This document shows positions 6,176 to 12,846 of a stretch of DNA of 16,958 nucleotides, piece by piece (the stretch's first letter is position 1; the number at the start of each line of letters is the position of its first letter). This DNA is from JBOHHM01 sp050725495 (lineage in GTDB: Bacteria; Pseudomonadota; Gammaproteobacteria; Burkholderiales; Burkholderiaceae_C): the NCBI GenBank assembly GCA_050725495.1, contig JBOHHM010000082.1, forward strand, positions 1-16,958, in the 5' to 3' direction. A model generated the notes under the pieces. The model was not told the DNA's origin. It made no database searches and saw only the letters and a list, made by a program, of their open reading frames with translations. Position numbers and translations under genes: made by a program.

Positions 6176-6609
6176 CCAATTCGCTGCAACACCAGACCCA
6201 ATTGCTCCAGGACCGTTATGGCCTGAAGGTGGCAGCACGCCTGTCCGAAGGTGCAACCGATCTGCCATATGACATTTCGGAGCGTCTGCGTGCCGCCCGC
6301 GTTCAGGCTGTGTCCAGACGCAAAATCGTCGAAGTCCGTACCGCCTCCTCGGTGATGGCTTCCGGTGGCGCTGCCACCCTGACATTTGGTGACGAAGGCC
6401 TGAGCTGGTGGAGCAGCATTGCCTCTGCCCTGCCGCTGATTGCCCTGGTAAGCGGCCTGGTTGCCATCCATGTCATCCAGGATGAATACCGCGCCAATGA
6501 AGTGGCCGAGGTCGATGCCGCTTTGCTGACCGATGACCTGCCCCCTGCAGCCTATGCAGATCCCGGCTTTGTTCAATTCCTCAAAACCGGCGGAAACCAG
6601 GATCAGTAA
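6172..6609 (+). CDS. DUF3619 family single-span membrane protein, possible anti-sigma factor
   Basis: The 145-aa protein overlaps the sigma gene by 4 bases. A soluble, charged N-terminal half (1-80; QTQLLQDRYGLKVAARLSEG, then RLRAARVQAVSRRK) is followed by one membrane segment (about 83-104; WSSIASALPLIALVSGLVAIHVI). A short acidic C-terminal part (EVAEVDAALLTDDLPPAAYADPGF) follows. By the positive-inside rule the N-terminal half would be cytoplasmic, where it could hold the sigma factor. The family is known to me only as a betaproteobacterial DUF found beside this sigma gene; the anti-sigma role is inferred from gene pairing and topology. There is no zinc-binding HxxxCxxC motif of the ZAS type. 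Confidence 0.85.
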   Translation: MTNSLQHQTQLLQDRYGLKVAARLSEGATDLPYDISERLRAARVQAVSRRKIVEVRTASSVMASGGAATLTFGDEGLSWWSSIASALPLIALVSGLVAIHVIQDEYRANEVAEVDAALLTDDLPPAAYADPGFVQFLKTGGNQDQ

Positions 6610-6615
6610 GCGCCG

Positions 6616-7311
6616 ATGAACATCACACAACGGGCGCCCGTACAAAAGCTTCACCCGCTCGCGACGGGCGCAGCTGCTTTTGGCGCAGTCCTCTTGCTCG
6701 CCTGGGGCCTGAGCGCCTCCAGCGCCCTGGCGCAAACCGCCCAGGTTACACCCAGCGCGCCGCCGGCCCAGGCTGGCGCGACCAGACCCGCCACCCCCCT
6801 TGCCAGTGCTTCGTCCAGGCCTTCATGGAATGAGCTGACGCCGGCCCAGCAGCAGGCCCTGCGGCCGCTGGCCGGCGTCTGGAGCAGCCTGGACGAGGCA
6901 CGCAAGCGCAAGTGGCTGGCGCTGTCCCAAAACTATCCTCATATGCCGGCCGCCGAGCAGTCCAAGCTGCACAGCCGCATGACCGAGTGGGCGGCGCTCA
7001 GTCCGCAGCAGCGCTCGCAAGCCCGGCTGAATTTCGCTGAAACCAAACAGCTGGCCCCCGCCGACAAAGCCGCCCAATGGGAGGCTTACCAGGCCCTGAG
7101 CCCCGAGCAAAAGCAAAAGCTGGCGGCCGGTGCCGCAACCAAGCCGCCCGGGGCAGCAACCGCCGTCAAACCGGTTCCCCGGCAAAAGCTCGCGGAAATA
7201 CCGACTGCGAAGCCAGACGCCAAGCGCACGCCCAAAATTGCGGTCGTGCCCGACCAAGTGGGCCCCCGCACCCTGCTGCCCCAGCCTGCGCCTGCCGCCC
7301 CGCAGCAATAA
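6616..7311 (+). CDS. DUF3106 family exported protein
   Basis: The 231-aa protein has an N-terminal signal sequence: positive start, a hydrophobic stretch about 18-34 (ATGAAAFGAVLLLAWGLSAS) and a likely cleavage after SALA near residue 39. The mature protein has a Pro/Ala-rich linker, then a conserved block (about 68-170) with repeated W-x-x-L-x-P-x-Q-(Q/R) units: WNELTPAQQQALRPL, WLALSQNYPHMPAAEQ, WAALSPQQRSQAR and WEAYQALSPEQKQKL. These resemble the helical repeats of DUF3106. The tail is again Pro/Ala-rich. It follows DUF3619 by 6 bp and overlaps the next start (TAATG). The role is unknown; a periplasmic sensor or scaffold linked to the sigma system is possible by context only. Confidence 0.85.
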   Translation: MNITQRAPVQKLHPLATGAAAFGAVLLLAWGLSASSALAQTAQVTPSAPPAQAGATRPATPLASASSRPSWNELTPAQQQALRPLAGVWSSLDEARKRKWLALSQNYPHMPAAEQSKLHSRMTEWAALSPQQRSQARLNFAETKQLAPADKAAQWEAYQALSPEQKQKLAAGAATKPPGAATAVKPVPRQKLAEIPTAKPDAKRTPKIAVVPDQVGPRTLLPQPAPAAPQQ

Positions 7312-7877
7312 TGCCCCGCCCCCAACCGATGACTTCGAAGTTTGAGTCAATTCACGCCCAGACCCCCGCCAATCAAGCGGATGTTGCGATTAACTTGATG
7401 GCACCCAGCCTCTGGCGCCGCATGGCCTGCTGGCTCTATGAAGGCATGCTGATGTTTGGCGTGGTGTTCATCGCTGGCTACTTGTTCGGCACGCTGAGCC
7501 AGACCCGCAACGCCATGGACAACCGCCATGCATTGCAGGCTTTCTTGTTTGTAGTGTTCGGCATTTACTTCACCTGGTTCTGGGCCAAGGGTCAGACGCT
7601 GGCCATGAAAACCTGGAACATCCGCCTGGTCGACCGCTTCGGCCAGCCCGTCTCGCAGGCCCGCGCCCTGTGGCGCTATGTCTTGAGCTGGCTGTGGTTC
7701 CTGCCGGCGCTGGCGGCCCTGGCGCCGTTTTCACTCCCGGGCGGCGAGTCCGTCGTCATCGTCATCGGCTGGGTTGCCGTCTGGGCCCTGCTGAGCCGCT
7801 TTCATCCGCAGCGGCAGTTCTGGCATGACGCGATGGCTGGCACCCGGCTGGTCTCGTCGCCGCCCTTGAGCAGATAG
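7311..7877 (+). CDS. RDD family membrane protein
   Basis: The 188-aa protein begins at the ATG overlapping the previous stop (TAATG); a second ATG at 7329 is possible. It shows the RDD domain layout: SLWRRMACWLYEGMLMFGVVF with the Arg in the first helix but Glu where the family usually has Asp; a second helix about 77-95 (LQAFLFVVFGIYFTWFW); then KGQTLAMKTWNIRLVD, the hallmark loop; and helices about 120-160. It ends with the other hallmark, RFWHD-type FWHDAMAGTRLV. Some RDD proteins are ion/proton antiporters, but most are uncharacterised. In this operon it could belong to the sigma/DUF3619/DUF3106 envelope set. The family assignment is solid, the function is not known. Confidence 0.88.
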   Translation: MPRPQPMTSKFESIHAQTPANQADVAINLMAPSLWRRMACWLYEGMLMFGVVFIAGYLFGTLSQTRNAMDNRHALQAFLFVVFGIYFTWFWAKGQTLAMKTWNIRLVDRFGQPVSQARALWRYVLSWLWFLPALAALAPFSLPGGESVVIVIGWVAVWALLSRFHPQRQFWHDAMAGTRLVSSPPLSR

Positions 7878-7913
7878 CCCGCGAACGTCATGTTCCTCGG
7901 CGACAATCCCCGC

Positions 7914-8327
7914 ATGTCATCCCGAGCCCCCCGTTCCCGACTCAGCGCGGCCGCCAACCCCCAGAAAAACCGCGGCGGCTTCAGCCGGGTCTGGCATGCC
8001 ATGGGCTACTCGCTGGAAGGCCTGCGGGCTGGCTGGGGAGAAACGGCTTTCCGGCAAGAAGCCATGGCGGCCCTGGTACTGGTGCCCCTGGCGTTCTGGC
8101 TGGGGCGCAGCTGGATCGAAGCCGCGTTGCTCGCCGGCTCGGTGCTGATCGTGATGATTGTCGAGCTCCTCAACACCGGCATCGAGACTGCCATCGACCG
8201 CATCGGCCCCGAATGGCACGACCTGTCCAAGCGCGCCAAGGACATGGGCAGCGCCGCTGTGCTGCTGAGCTTGTTGTTGTGTGGCGGCATCTGGGCCGCC
8301 GCCCTGTTTCAGAGATTCTTGTTATGA
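7914..8327 (+). CDS. dgkA: Diacylglycerol kinase (prokaryotic DgkA type)
   Basis: This small integral membrane enzyme phosphorylates diacylglycerol to phosphatidic acid and recycles lipid released during periplasmic glucan or envelope synthesis. The 137-aa product aligns along its length with E. coli DgkA: RVWHAMGYSLEGLRAGWGETAFRQEA near the N-terminus, the active-site signature VELLNTGIETAIDRIG and KRAKDMGSAAVLLSL, with three membrane helices. I start at the ATG at 7914; an in-frame ATG at 7890 would add 8 residues, and neither has a clear ribosome site. The stop overlaps the next start (ATGA). It lies 36 bp after the RDD gene, consistent with one operon. It also connects to pssA, which works in the same phospholipid pathway. 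Confidence 0.93.
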   Translation: MSSRAPRSRLSAAANPQKNRGGFSRVWHAMGYSLEGLRAGWGETAFRQEAMAALVLVPLAFWLGRSWIEAALLAGSVLIVMIVELLNTGIETAIDRIGPEWHDLSKRAKDMGSAAVLLSLLLCGGIWAAALFQRFLL

Positions 8328-8908
8328 CACCTGCCTTTTCGATCTGTGTTTACTGCGGCTCCCGCCAGGGTGTCGATCCCCGGTTTGTCGAGACCGCCCG
8401 CGCAGTGGGCCGCTGGATCGGCCAGCATGGCGGACAGCTGGTCTACGGTGGTGGCAAGAGTGGCCTGATGGGCATCGCAGCGGACGCCGCAGTGGAGGCC
8501 GGCGCCCGCGTGGTGGGCATCATCCCGAAAGCTCTGGTGGAGAAGGAATTGGCCAACACGAGCTGCACCGAGCTCTATATCGTCGACACCATGCACGAGC
8601 GCAAGCGCATGATGGCCGAGCGGGCCGACGCCTTTGTGGCGCTGCCCGGTGGCATCGGCACGTTCGAGGAGCTGTTCGAAGTCTGGACCTGGCGACAGCT
8701 TGGCTACCACGACAAACCGGTCGGCCTGCTCAATGTGGCCGGCTACTACGATGGCCTGATGGCTTTTCTGCAGTCAACCGTGGAGCAGCAGTTCATGAGC
8801 GACTGGCAGATGAGCCTGATCCGAACCGGCCGGGACGCACAGGCGCTGCTCAAAGACCTCGTGCAGGCCGCCGGCATGGCGCCCGAGCCACGACTGGAAG
8901 CGATTTGA
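8324..8908 (+). CDS. LOG family protein (TIGR00730), nucleoside 5'-monophosphate phosphoribohydrolase
   Basis: This is a Rossmann-fold enzyme of the lysine-decarboxylase-like/LOG family. Characterised members cleave the N-glycosidic bond of cytokinin riboside monophosphates or AMP-like nucleotides. The 194-aa product has the full signature PGGIGTFEELFEVWTWRQLG (108-127) with catalytic Glu115/Glu116, preceded by the M-H-E-R-K-R-M Arg/Lys motif (90-96). A nucleotide-binding start SICVYCGSRQG and the glycine loop YGGGKSGLMG are also present. It overlaps the dgkA stop by 4 bases, making it the last gene of the operon. The natural substrate in bacteria of this type is uncertain, and old names such as lysine decarboxylase are wrong for it. 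The family call is firm. Confidence 0.93.
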   Translation: MTPAFSICVYCGSRQGVDPRFVETARAVGRWIGQHGGQLVYGGGKSGLMGIAADAAVEAGARVVGIIPKALVEKELANTSCTELYIVDTMHERKRMMAERADAFVALPGGIGTFEELFEVWTWRQLGYHDKPVGLLNVAGYYDGLMAFLQSTVEQQFMSDWQMSLIRTGRDAQALLKDLVQAAGMAPEPRLEAI

Positions 8909-8926
8909 GCCCTTATTACGAGGGGG

Positions 8927-8973
8927 GTGACTGGTGAGTAGTGACTGGTGAACAGCCCCAAGTCACAAGTCAC
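8927..8973. repeat. Direct plus inverted short repeats between convergent LOG and glnB genes
   Basis: GTGACTGGTGA occurs twice with a 14-bp period (8927-8937, 8941-8951). It is followed by AGTCAC twice (8961-8966, 8968-8973), the reverse complement of the repeat core. The region can fold into alternative hairpins on either strand but has no U-run. Arrays of this AGTCAC/GTGACT type recur in intergenic regions of Comamonadaceae, as far as I recall. Confidence 0.7.
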
Positions 8974-8982
8974 GTCCCAACC

Positions 8983-9321
8983 CTAGACAGCGGCTTCGTC
9001 GAGCTCTCCCGTACGGATGCGCACGACACGCTCGACGCTGGTGACAAAGATCTTGCCGTCGCCGATCTTGCCAGTGCGGGCGGCCTTGACGATGGCGTCG
9101 ACGCAGCGATCCACATCGTCGGATTTCACGACCACCTCCACCTTCACCTTGGGCAGAAAGTCCACGACGTATTCGGCACCGCGGTAGAGCTCGGTGTGGC
9201 CCTTCTGGCGGCCAAAACCCTTGACTTCGGTCACGGTCAGGCCGGTGACGCCGCATTCGGCGAGGGCTTCGCGCACCTCCTCGAGCTTGAAGGGTTTGAC
9301 GACGGCGGTGATCTGTTTCAT
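8983..9321 (-). CDS. glnB: Nitrogen regulatory protein P-II
   Basis: This trimeric signal protein reports 2-oxoglutarate, ATP/ADP and (through uridylylation) glutamine status to its targets. The 112-aa product has the uridylylation site Tyr51 in the T-loop (ELYRGAEYVVDFLPKVK), both P-II signatures (YRGAEY; and GKIGDGKIFVTSVERVVRIRTGE) and the usual C-terminus. AAGGAG lies 6 bases before the ATG and overlaps the nadE stop codon, so glnB is very likely translated with nadE. The nadE linkage, and the absence of amtB next to it, point to glnB rather than glnK. P-II control of a glutamine-dependent NadE is known from Azospirillum, which fits the pairing. Identification of P-II is certain; glnB over glnK is by context. 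Confidence 0.96.
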   Translation of the reverse strand: MKQITAVVKPFKLEEVREALAECGVTGLTVTEVKGFGRQKGHTELYRGAEYVVDFLPKVKVEVVVKSDDVDRCVDAIVKAARTGKIGDGKIFVTSVERVVRIRTGELDEAAV

Positions 9322-9331
9322 GTGCGACTCC

Positions 9332-10996
9332 TTATGCGCGAAATTTGCTGGTAACAGGATAGCGCCAATCCTTGCCGAAACTGCGGTGGGTCACGCGGAT
9401 CCCCACGGGGGCCTGGCGGCGCTTGTATTCGTTGATCTTGATGAGCCGCGTGACGCGCTCCACATCGGCACGGTCAAAGCCGTCGGCAATGAGGTTCTCG
9501 ATCGGCTCGTCGTTCTCCATGTAGCGCTCGACAATGGCGTCGAGCACCTCGTACGGCGGCAGGCTGTCCTGGTCCTTCTGGTCTGGGCGCAGCTCGGCGC
9601 TGGGCGGGCGGGTGATGATGCGCTCGGGAATCGGGTTGGCGCCCGTGCCATAGGGGTCGTTTTCGTTGCGCCAGCGTGCCAGCCGGAACACCGTGGTCTT
9701 GGCCAGATCCTTGATGACGGCGAAGCCACCCGCCATGTCGCCATACAGCGTGCAATAGCCAGTGGCCATCTCAGACTTGTTGCCTGTGGTCAGCACGATG
9801 CTGCCCAACTTGTTGGACAGGGCCATCAGCAACGTGCCGCGGATGCGGGCTTGGATGTTCTCCTCGGTCGCGTCTTCCGGCCGGCCCTGAAACTGGCCGG
9901 CCAGCGAAGCTCTGAAGGCTTCAAACTCGGGCCGAATCGAAATCTCGTCGTAGCGCACGCCCAGGCGAGTCGCCATCTCGTGCGCGTCGATCCAGCTGAT
10001 GTCGGCCGTGTAGGGCGAGGGCATCATCACGGTGCGCACCTTGTCCTTGCCCAGGGCATCCACCGCAATGGCCAGCACAAGGGCGGAATCGATGCCACCG
10101 GACAGGCCCAGGATCGCGCCGGGAAAGCCGTTTTTGCCGATGTAGTCGCGCACGCCCAGCACCAGCGCGTCCCACAGCTCGGCCTCGGGCGTGCGTTCGG
10201 CAGCGATGTCCCCTGTCAAATCTAGAGCATCTCCTGCCCGCTGCACCTGCACTTCGAACAGTTTTTCCTTGAAGCTTGCGGCCCGGGCCGCGAGCGAGCC
10301 GTCGGCGTGCAGCGCGAACGAGCTGCCATCGAAGACCACCTCGTCCTGCCCGCCGACCAGATGCGCATAGACCAGGGGCAGGCCCACGGCACGGGCCCGG
10401 TCAGCCATGCGATCGACGCGCTCGCCGCCCTTGCCGATGTGAAAGGGCGAAGCATTGATCACGGCCAGCAGTTCGGCCCCGGCCTCCTGGGCCAAGCGGG
10501 CCGGCTCTTCAAACCACGCGTCCTCGCAGATCAGCAGGCCAATCCTCACGCCTCCGGCCTGGAACACGCACACGCCGCGACCCGGCGTGAAATAGCGGCG
10601 CTCGTCGAACACCTGGTAGTTGGGCAGCTCGCGCTTGGCATAGGTGGCGAGCACCCGGCCTTCGCTAATCACGCTGGCGGCGTTGTGGCGGCTTTGGATG
10701 GCCACTGATTTGGTGCGCGTGTCGCCCCCGCTGGGATGGCCGACCACGACGACCATGTCGTTTAACCCGGCGAGTTCGCGGGCCACCGTTTTCACGGCAT
10801 CATCACAGGCCGCGATGAAGGCCGGGCGCAAGAACAGGTCTTCCGCCGCGTAGCCGCAGATCGACAGCTCGGGTGTGAGCAACAGGCGCGCGCCCCGCGC
10901 GTAGGCCTCGCGCGCCGCGTCGATGATTTTTTGCGCATTGCCCGGCATGTCGCCAACGACAAAATCGAGCTGGGCAATACAGAGTTTGAGAGTCAT
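9332..10996 (-). CDS. nadE: Glutamine-dependent NAD+ synthetase
   Basis: This enzyme amidates deamido-NAD to NAD+ using ATP and ammonia released from glutamine. The 554-aa two-domain protein has an N-terminal nitrilase-like glutaminase domain (about 1-260) with triad Glu43 (TPELS), Lys121 (AKREL) and Cys157 (LICEDAW). The C-terminal synthetase domain has the ATP pyrophosphatase loop SGGIDS (299-304) and TTGNKSEMATGY. The start at 10996 (MTLKLCIAQLDFVVGD) matches where the family begins; a start 6 codons earlier is in frame but unconserved. No ribosome site is visible. A minus-strand CATAAT in the opposing gene at about 11024-11029 is a possible -10. It is the first gene of nadE-glnB and head to head with the DUF482-type gene. 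Confidence 0.97.
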   Translation of the reverse strand: MTLKLCIAQLDFVVGDMPGNAQKIIDAAREAYARGARLLLTPELSICGYAAEDLFLRPAFIAACDDAVKTVARELAGLNDMVVVVGHPSGGDTRTKSVAIQSRHNAASVISEGRVLATYAKRELPNYQVFDERRYFTPGRGVCVFQAGGVRIGLLICEDAWFEEPARLAQEAGAELLAVINASPFHIGKGGERVDRMADRARAVGLPLVYAHLVGGQDEVVFDGSSFALHADGSLAARAASFKEKLFEVQVQRAGDALDLTGDIAAERTPEAELWDALVLGVRDYIGKNGFPGAILGLSGGIDSALVLAIAVDALGKDKVRTVMMPSPYTADISWIDAHEMATRLGVRYDEISIRPEFEAFRASLAGQFQGRPEDATEENIQARIRGTLLMALSNKLGSIVLTTGNKSEMATGYCTLYGDMAGGFAVIKDLAKTTVFRLARWRNENDPYGTGANPIPERIITRPPSAELRPDQKDQDSLPPYEVLDAIVERYMENDEPIENLIADGFDRADVERVTRLIKINEYKRRQAPVGIRVTHRSFGKDWRYPVTSKFRA

Positions 10997-11003
10997 AGAA
11001 CCG

Positions 11004-12212
11004 ATGGGAAACAAGCCAGTCGATTATGTCATTCGGGTCCTGACCTCGCCGCTTCAGGTGAATGCGCAACGCTGGAACGAACTGCTCGCCGCGCAGGCCG
11101 GTGCCAGCCCCTTCATGCGGCACGAGTACCTGGCCGCCCTGCTGACCAGCGGCAGTGCCTGCCCCGCCACCGGCTGGCACTTGAGGTTCGTCACGCTCTG
11201 GCAGGGCGAGCAGTTGCAGGCGGCCTGCGCGCTCTACCTCAAGGACCATTCCTATGGCGAATACGTGTTCGACTGGGCCTGGGCCAATGCCTACGAGCAG
11301 CATGGTATGAATTACTACCCCAAGGCCCTGGTGGCCTCGCCCTTCACGCCCGTGCCCGGCGCGCGGCTGCTGGCACGCGACGCCGCGGCACGCCGGGCGC
11401 TCGTCCAGGCCCTGCTGACGTTGTGCCGCGATGAAGAGCTGTCGTCGCTGCACCTGCTGTTCGCCAGCGACGACGATGTGGCCGCCTGTGCCGACGCCGG
11501 GCTGATGCTGCGCCACAACGTGCAGTTTCACTGGAAAAACAGCCGGCCCGGCTATGCGAGCTTCGAGGACTTTCTCGGCTCGCTGTCGCAGGACAAGCGC
11601 AAGAAGATCCGCCAGGAACGGCGCAAGGTGCAGCAAGCCGGCGTCAGCTTTCGCTGGTCGCAGGGCCGGAACATCAGCGCGTCGGACTGGGATTTTTTCT
11701 ACCGCTGCTACGAGCGCACCTACTACGAGCACGGCAACGCGCCGTACTTGAACCGCGACTTCTTCCGGCGCATGGCCGGCACCATGGCTGAGCACTGGCT
11801 GCTGTTCGTGGCCGAACGCGCAGGGCGGCCGATCGCTACCAGTTTGATAGCAATTGACACCCTATCCGCTGGGGCTATTGGCCAAGATAGTGCAAGAGCC
11901 GAGGAAAAGGTGGCCTATGGCCGCTACTGGGGTGCGATCGAACGCGTGGACTGTCTGCACTTCGAAGCCTGCTACTACCAACCCCTGCGGTGGTGCATCG
12001 CGCAGGGCTACCAGCGCTTTGAGGGCGGCGCCCAGGGCGAGCACAAAATGGCACGCGCCCTGATGCCCGTGAAGACCACCTCGGCCCACTGGCTGGCACA
12101 CCCGGCGTTTGCCGATGCGGTCGAGCGATTCCTGGCTCGCGAGGGCCAGGGCATTGACAACTACATGGAAGCGCTGGGGGCGCGCAATCCGTTCAAAAAT
12201 CAAGCGCGATGA
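11004..12212 (+). CDS. FemAB/GNAT-like protein of the DUF482 (COG3146) family
   Basis: The 402-aa protein belongs to a conserved family with an acyltransferase-like (FemAB/GNAT) fold, sometimes called peptidogalycan biosynthesis protein; its reaction is not established. Family marks visible are ASPFMRHEYLAAL near residue 32, LKDHSYGEYVFDWAWANAYEQHGMNYYPK (about 82-110), LSQDKRKKIRQERRKV, and the strongly conserved end YGRYWG...LHFEACYYQPLRWCIAQGYQRFEGGAQGEHKMARALMPV. The ATG at 11004 is 7 bp from the divergent nadE start and has no clear ribosome site. Residues about 278-300 are unusual: the stretch before AYGRYWG is longer than I expect for the family and uses ATA, CTA, ATT and AGT codons unlike the rest of the gene. 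A repeat appears to have inserted in frame here. Confidence 0.9.
   Translation: MGNKPVDYVIRVLTSPLQVNAQRWNELLAAQAGASPFMRHEYLAALLTSGSACPATGWHLRFVTLWQGEQLQAACALYLKDHSYGEYVFDWAWANAYEQHGMNYYPKALVASPFTPVPGARLLARDAAARRALVQALLTLCRDEELSSLHLLFASDDDVAACADAGLMLRHNVQFHWKNSRPGYASFEDFLGSLSQDKRKKIRQERRKVQQAGVSFRWSQGRNISASDWDFFYRCYERTYYEHGNAPYLNRDFFRRMAGTMAEHWLLFVAERAGRPIATSLIAIDTLSAGAIGQDSARAEEKVAYGRYWGAIERVDCLHFEACYYQPLRWCIAQGYQRFEGGAQGEHKMARALMPVKTTSAHWLAHPAFADAVERFLAREGQGIDNYMEALGARNPFKNQAR
11835..11892. repeat. Apparent in-frame copy of a Comamonadaceae dispersed repeat inside the DUF482-type gene
   Basis: The stretch of about 57 bp starts GCTACCAGTTTGATAGCAAT and ends GGGGCTATTGGCCAAGATAG. The pattern GATAGC, short hairpin, GGCCAA resembles the small GATAGC...AGAGGCCA repeat that I recall scattered between genes in Polaromonas and Acidovorax. 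It is locally AT-rich within a GC-rich gene and adds roughly 19 codons without breaking the frame. The boundaries are approximate. Confidence 0.5.
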
Positions 12213-12381
12213 GCCCCCTGATAACCGTGACCGGGCGACAGCTTGCGACGCCGGCCGGCGTTGGCGCGGCACTTGGAGGACGGCAGGTGCCGTTCGACAA
12301 CGACCAAGCCCCGTCCGCTAACCACAAGGGCCGTCGCATGGAGCAACTGCTACGCCATCGCTGGCCGCTGGCGGCGTCGAC

Positions 12382-12678
12382 TTATCGCCTGCCCTTCTTG
12401 TTCACCGCATACAGATAGCCGCCCAGGACAATCCCATACAGACTCAGCGCCTGGTCCAGATCGAAACTGCTTCGACCGGCCCAAACCGTCAAGGCCTCGA
12501 CATAGAGGCAGAAGGCGCCCACGGCCAACGCCAGCAAAAAGACGGTCCGGTTTCTGGGCCGGCGCAGTAACAGAACCTTTTTCAGTCCGTCTTTTTTCCA
12601 TTCTGCAGCTGGTATGCGTTCGATCTCCTCCAGCAGAACCACACCCCAAAGCAAGGCGCACAACAGAAATCCCATCAT
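12382..12678 (-). CDS. Hypothetical small membrane protein (three predicted spans)
   Basis: I do not recognise this 98-aa protein. It has hydrophobic segments at about 2-17 (FLLCALLWGVVLLEE), 44-66 (TVFLLALAVGAFCLYVEALTVWA) and 75-92 (ALSLYGIVLGGYLYAV), joined by a basic loop (KKDGLKKVLLLRRPRNR) that should face the cytoplasm, and a basic tail KKGRR. A good GAGGA site precedes the tandem ATG-ATG; the second ATG has the better spacing. It lies 168 bp downstream of the degenerate-PLD gene on the same strand, so it may be the end of that operon or a separate unit. The 169-bp gap to the convergent DUF482-type gene holds no gene I can support. Confidence 0.65.
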   Translation of the reverse strand: MMGFLLCALLWGVVLLEEIERIPAAEWKKDGLKKVLLLRRPRNRTVFLLALAVGAFCLYVEALTVWAGRSSFDLDQALSLYGIVLGGYLYAVNKKGRR

Positions 12679-12846
12679 TCGTCCTCACGTTTGAACATTG
12701 ACTATGAATGCAGTGCCCACCCCGCGCCCAACTTACAGCGATCGATTCCGCAGTCTTCCCGGGCTCGCGCAGCGCGGTCTGCGCGGACGCATGGCGTCCT
12801 TTGGAAGCTGGTACAGCTCGGTCACGTGAACCCATTGATTTGCCTC

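Noticed and set aside
12209..12418. 69-codon plus-strand frame overlapping the stop of the DUF482-type gene
   Set aside because: It has no recognisable features, runs into the convergent membrane protein gene, and has an ATGA overlap as its only support.
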